From NCBI GenBank assembly GCA_030625695.1, contig DAOUQK010000250.1, positions 1 through 5,682 of the forward strand: DNA of 5,682 nucleotides, written 5' to 3'. Source of the DNA: Paracoccaceae bacterium. Its GTDB lineage: Bacteria > Pseudomonadota > Alphaproteobacteria > Rhodobacterales > Rhodobacteraceae. A program made the translations under genes and the position numbers. Numbering within the stretch: the stretch's first letter is position 1; every line of letters begins with the position of its first letter. Under the pieces are notes generated by a model. It searched no databases. It was not told the DNA's origin and worked only from the letters and a program-made list of their open reading frames with translations. Shown piece by piece: positions 5,010 through 5,682 of the stretch.

Positions 5010-5682
5010 ATGGCTATTGTAACCGCTGTTAAAACGCCCGACCGCGACGCCCCCATTTCGGAAACATCCGTGACCGGGTGGTTGCGCAAGAATTTGTTCA
5101 GTACTCCGATCAACACCGTCCTGACCTTGTTCATGCTGTTCATCATCTACCTGACCATCAGCGGTGTTGTGGTCTGGGGATACCTTGACGCAACATTTGT
5201 CGCCGAAAACCGGCGTGCCTGTTATGACAATAGCCTGACAGGTGCCTGTTGGGCCGGGGTGATCGACTGGTTCGATAATATCTTCTACGGGCGTTACCCG
5301 CGCGAAGAAATCTGGCGCATAAATTTTGGCGGGCTGTTGCTGGTGTTGTGGATGGCACCGCTGTGGATGGGTCGAGTGCATGGCAAGGTACTGATTGGCG
5401 CCTCGGTCGTGTCGCTTTATCCGTTCCTGGCCGGATACCTGTTTTCCGGCGGCGACAAGGGGCTGTTCCTGCAAGTGATGGTGGCCGGGGCGATTACCGG
5501 TTTTGTCATCAACATGGCCAACATGATTGCCGGTCTGACCCGCAATCAAAGCCTGGACCGCTTTGTCATTGGCCTGCTGGGGCAGGCAAACGCAGCCGAC
5601 AAGACCCAGCGCAATATCCTGCTGGGGCTGGTGGTGATAAGTTTTGCCGCCGCGTTCTTCTGGCAGGCCAGCTGGAGCGTGG
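5010..5682 (+). CDS. aapM: amino-acid ABC importer permease, AapM/BztC (5' part, cut by window end)
   Basis: The second inner-membrane permease of the importer. The reading frame is open to the window edge, giving the first 224 residues of a protein expected to be about 380-435 long. After a polar N-terminus (1-23) come the family hallmarks WLRKNLFST (24-32), DATFVAENRRACYDN (60-74), GACWA (78-82) and YGRYPREEIWRIN (93-105). Hydrophobic segments lie at about 35-57, 105-120, 127-146, 152-175 and 202-219. In the short AapM/YhdY proteins the WGGL-type start of the core permease domain follows soon after the third segment. Here it has not appeared by residue 224, so this protein carries extra hydrophobic sequence, as I recall for the longer BztC branch. 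The EAA loop lies beyond the window. The start follows the aapQ stop by 2 nt, so both belong to one operon, and the ATPase gene (aapP/bztD) should come next. Confidence 0.92.
   Translation, partial: MAIVTAVKTPDRDAPISETSVTGWLRKNLFSTPINTVLTLFMLFIIYLTISGVVVWGYLDATFVAENRRACYDNSLTGACWAGVIDWFDNIFYGRYPREEIWRINFGGLLLVLWMAPLWMGRVHGKVLIGASVVSLYPFLAGYLFSGGDKGLFLQVMVAGAITGFVINMANMIAGLTRNQSLDRFVIGLLGQANAADKTQRNILLGLVVISFAAAFFWQASWSV

Noticed and set aside
4974..5549. Minus-strand open frame of 191 codons opposite the aapQ end and aapM
   Set aside because: Its low-complexity His/Gln-rich translation is typical of an antisense shadow of membrane-protein genes.

Overview
The window is a chromosomal amino-acid uptake and catabolism region. 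It most likely comes from an alphaproteobacterium of moderate GC content: the permease and binding proteins are of the Aap/Bzt type, widespread in that class, and gene packing is tight. The genus cannot be fixed from this sequence. Nothing points to a mobile element, CRISPR array, tRNA or rRNA.

Layout. Positions 1-94 hold the possible last 23 codons of a plus-strand gene and a perfect 11-bp inverted repeat. Positions 95-1354 (minus strand) encode a DadA-type FAD-dependent D-amino-acid dehydrogenase. A 188-bp divergent intergenic region (1355-1542) separates it from a plus-strand LysR-type regulator at 1543-2484, whose sequence resembles the HypT/YjiE branch. A 174-bp gap (2485-2658) contains a LysR-like dyad, a plausible promoter and two strong inverted repeats. 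Next comes an amino-acid ABC importer: periplasmic binding protein (aapJ/bztA, 2659-3699), a strong hairpin (3709-3735), permease one (aapQ/bztB, 3790-5007) and permease two (aapM/bztC, from 5010, cut by the window end). The ATPase gene (aapP/bztD) would be expected just downstream.

How the parts may work together (inference). The importer would bring in polar or broad-specificity L-amino acids, and the DadA-like enzyme would oxidatively deaminate an amino acid, feeding electrons to the respiratory chain. The LysR protein lies between the two and is well placed to control both. Its divergent arrangement with dadA, and the T-N11-A dyad just upstream of the likely aapJ promoter, fit that role. 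The hairpin after aapJ would let the binding protein be made in excess over the membrane subunits, as is usual for binding-protein importers.

I see no clearly new biological system. The items most worth a second look are the structured aapJ leader with mutually exclusive pairings, the start-stop ATG-ATG-TGA overlapping the aapQ GTG start, the extra membrane segments in AapM, and the triple CATAGAA element at the left edge.
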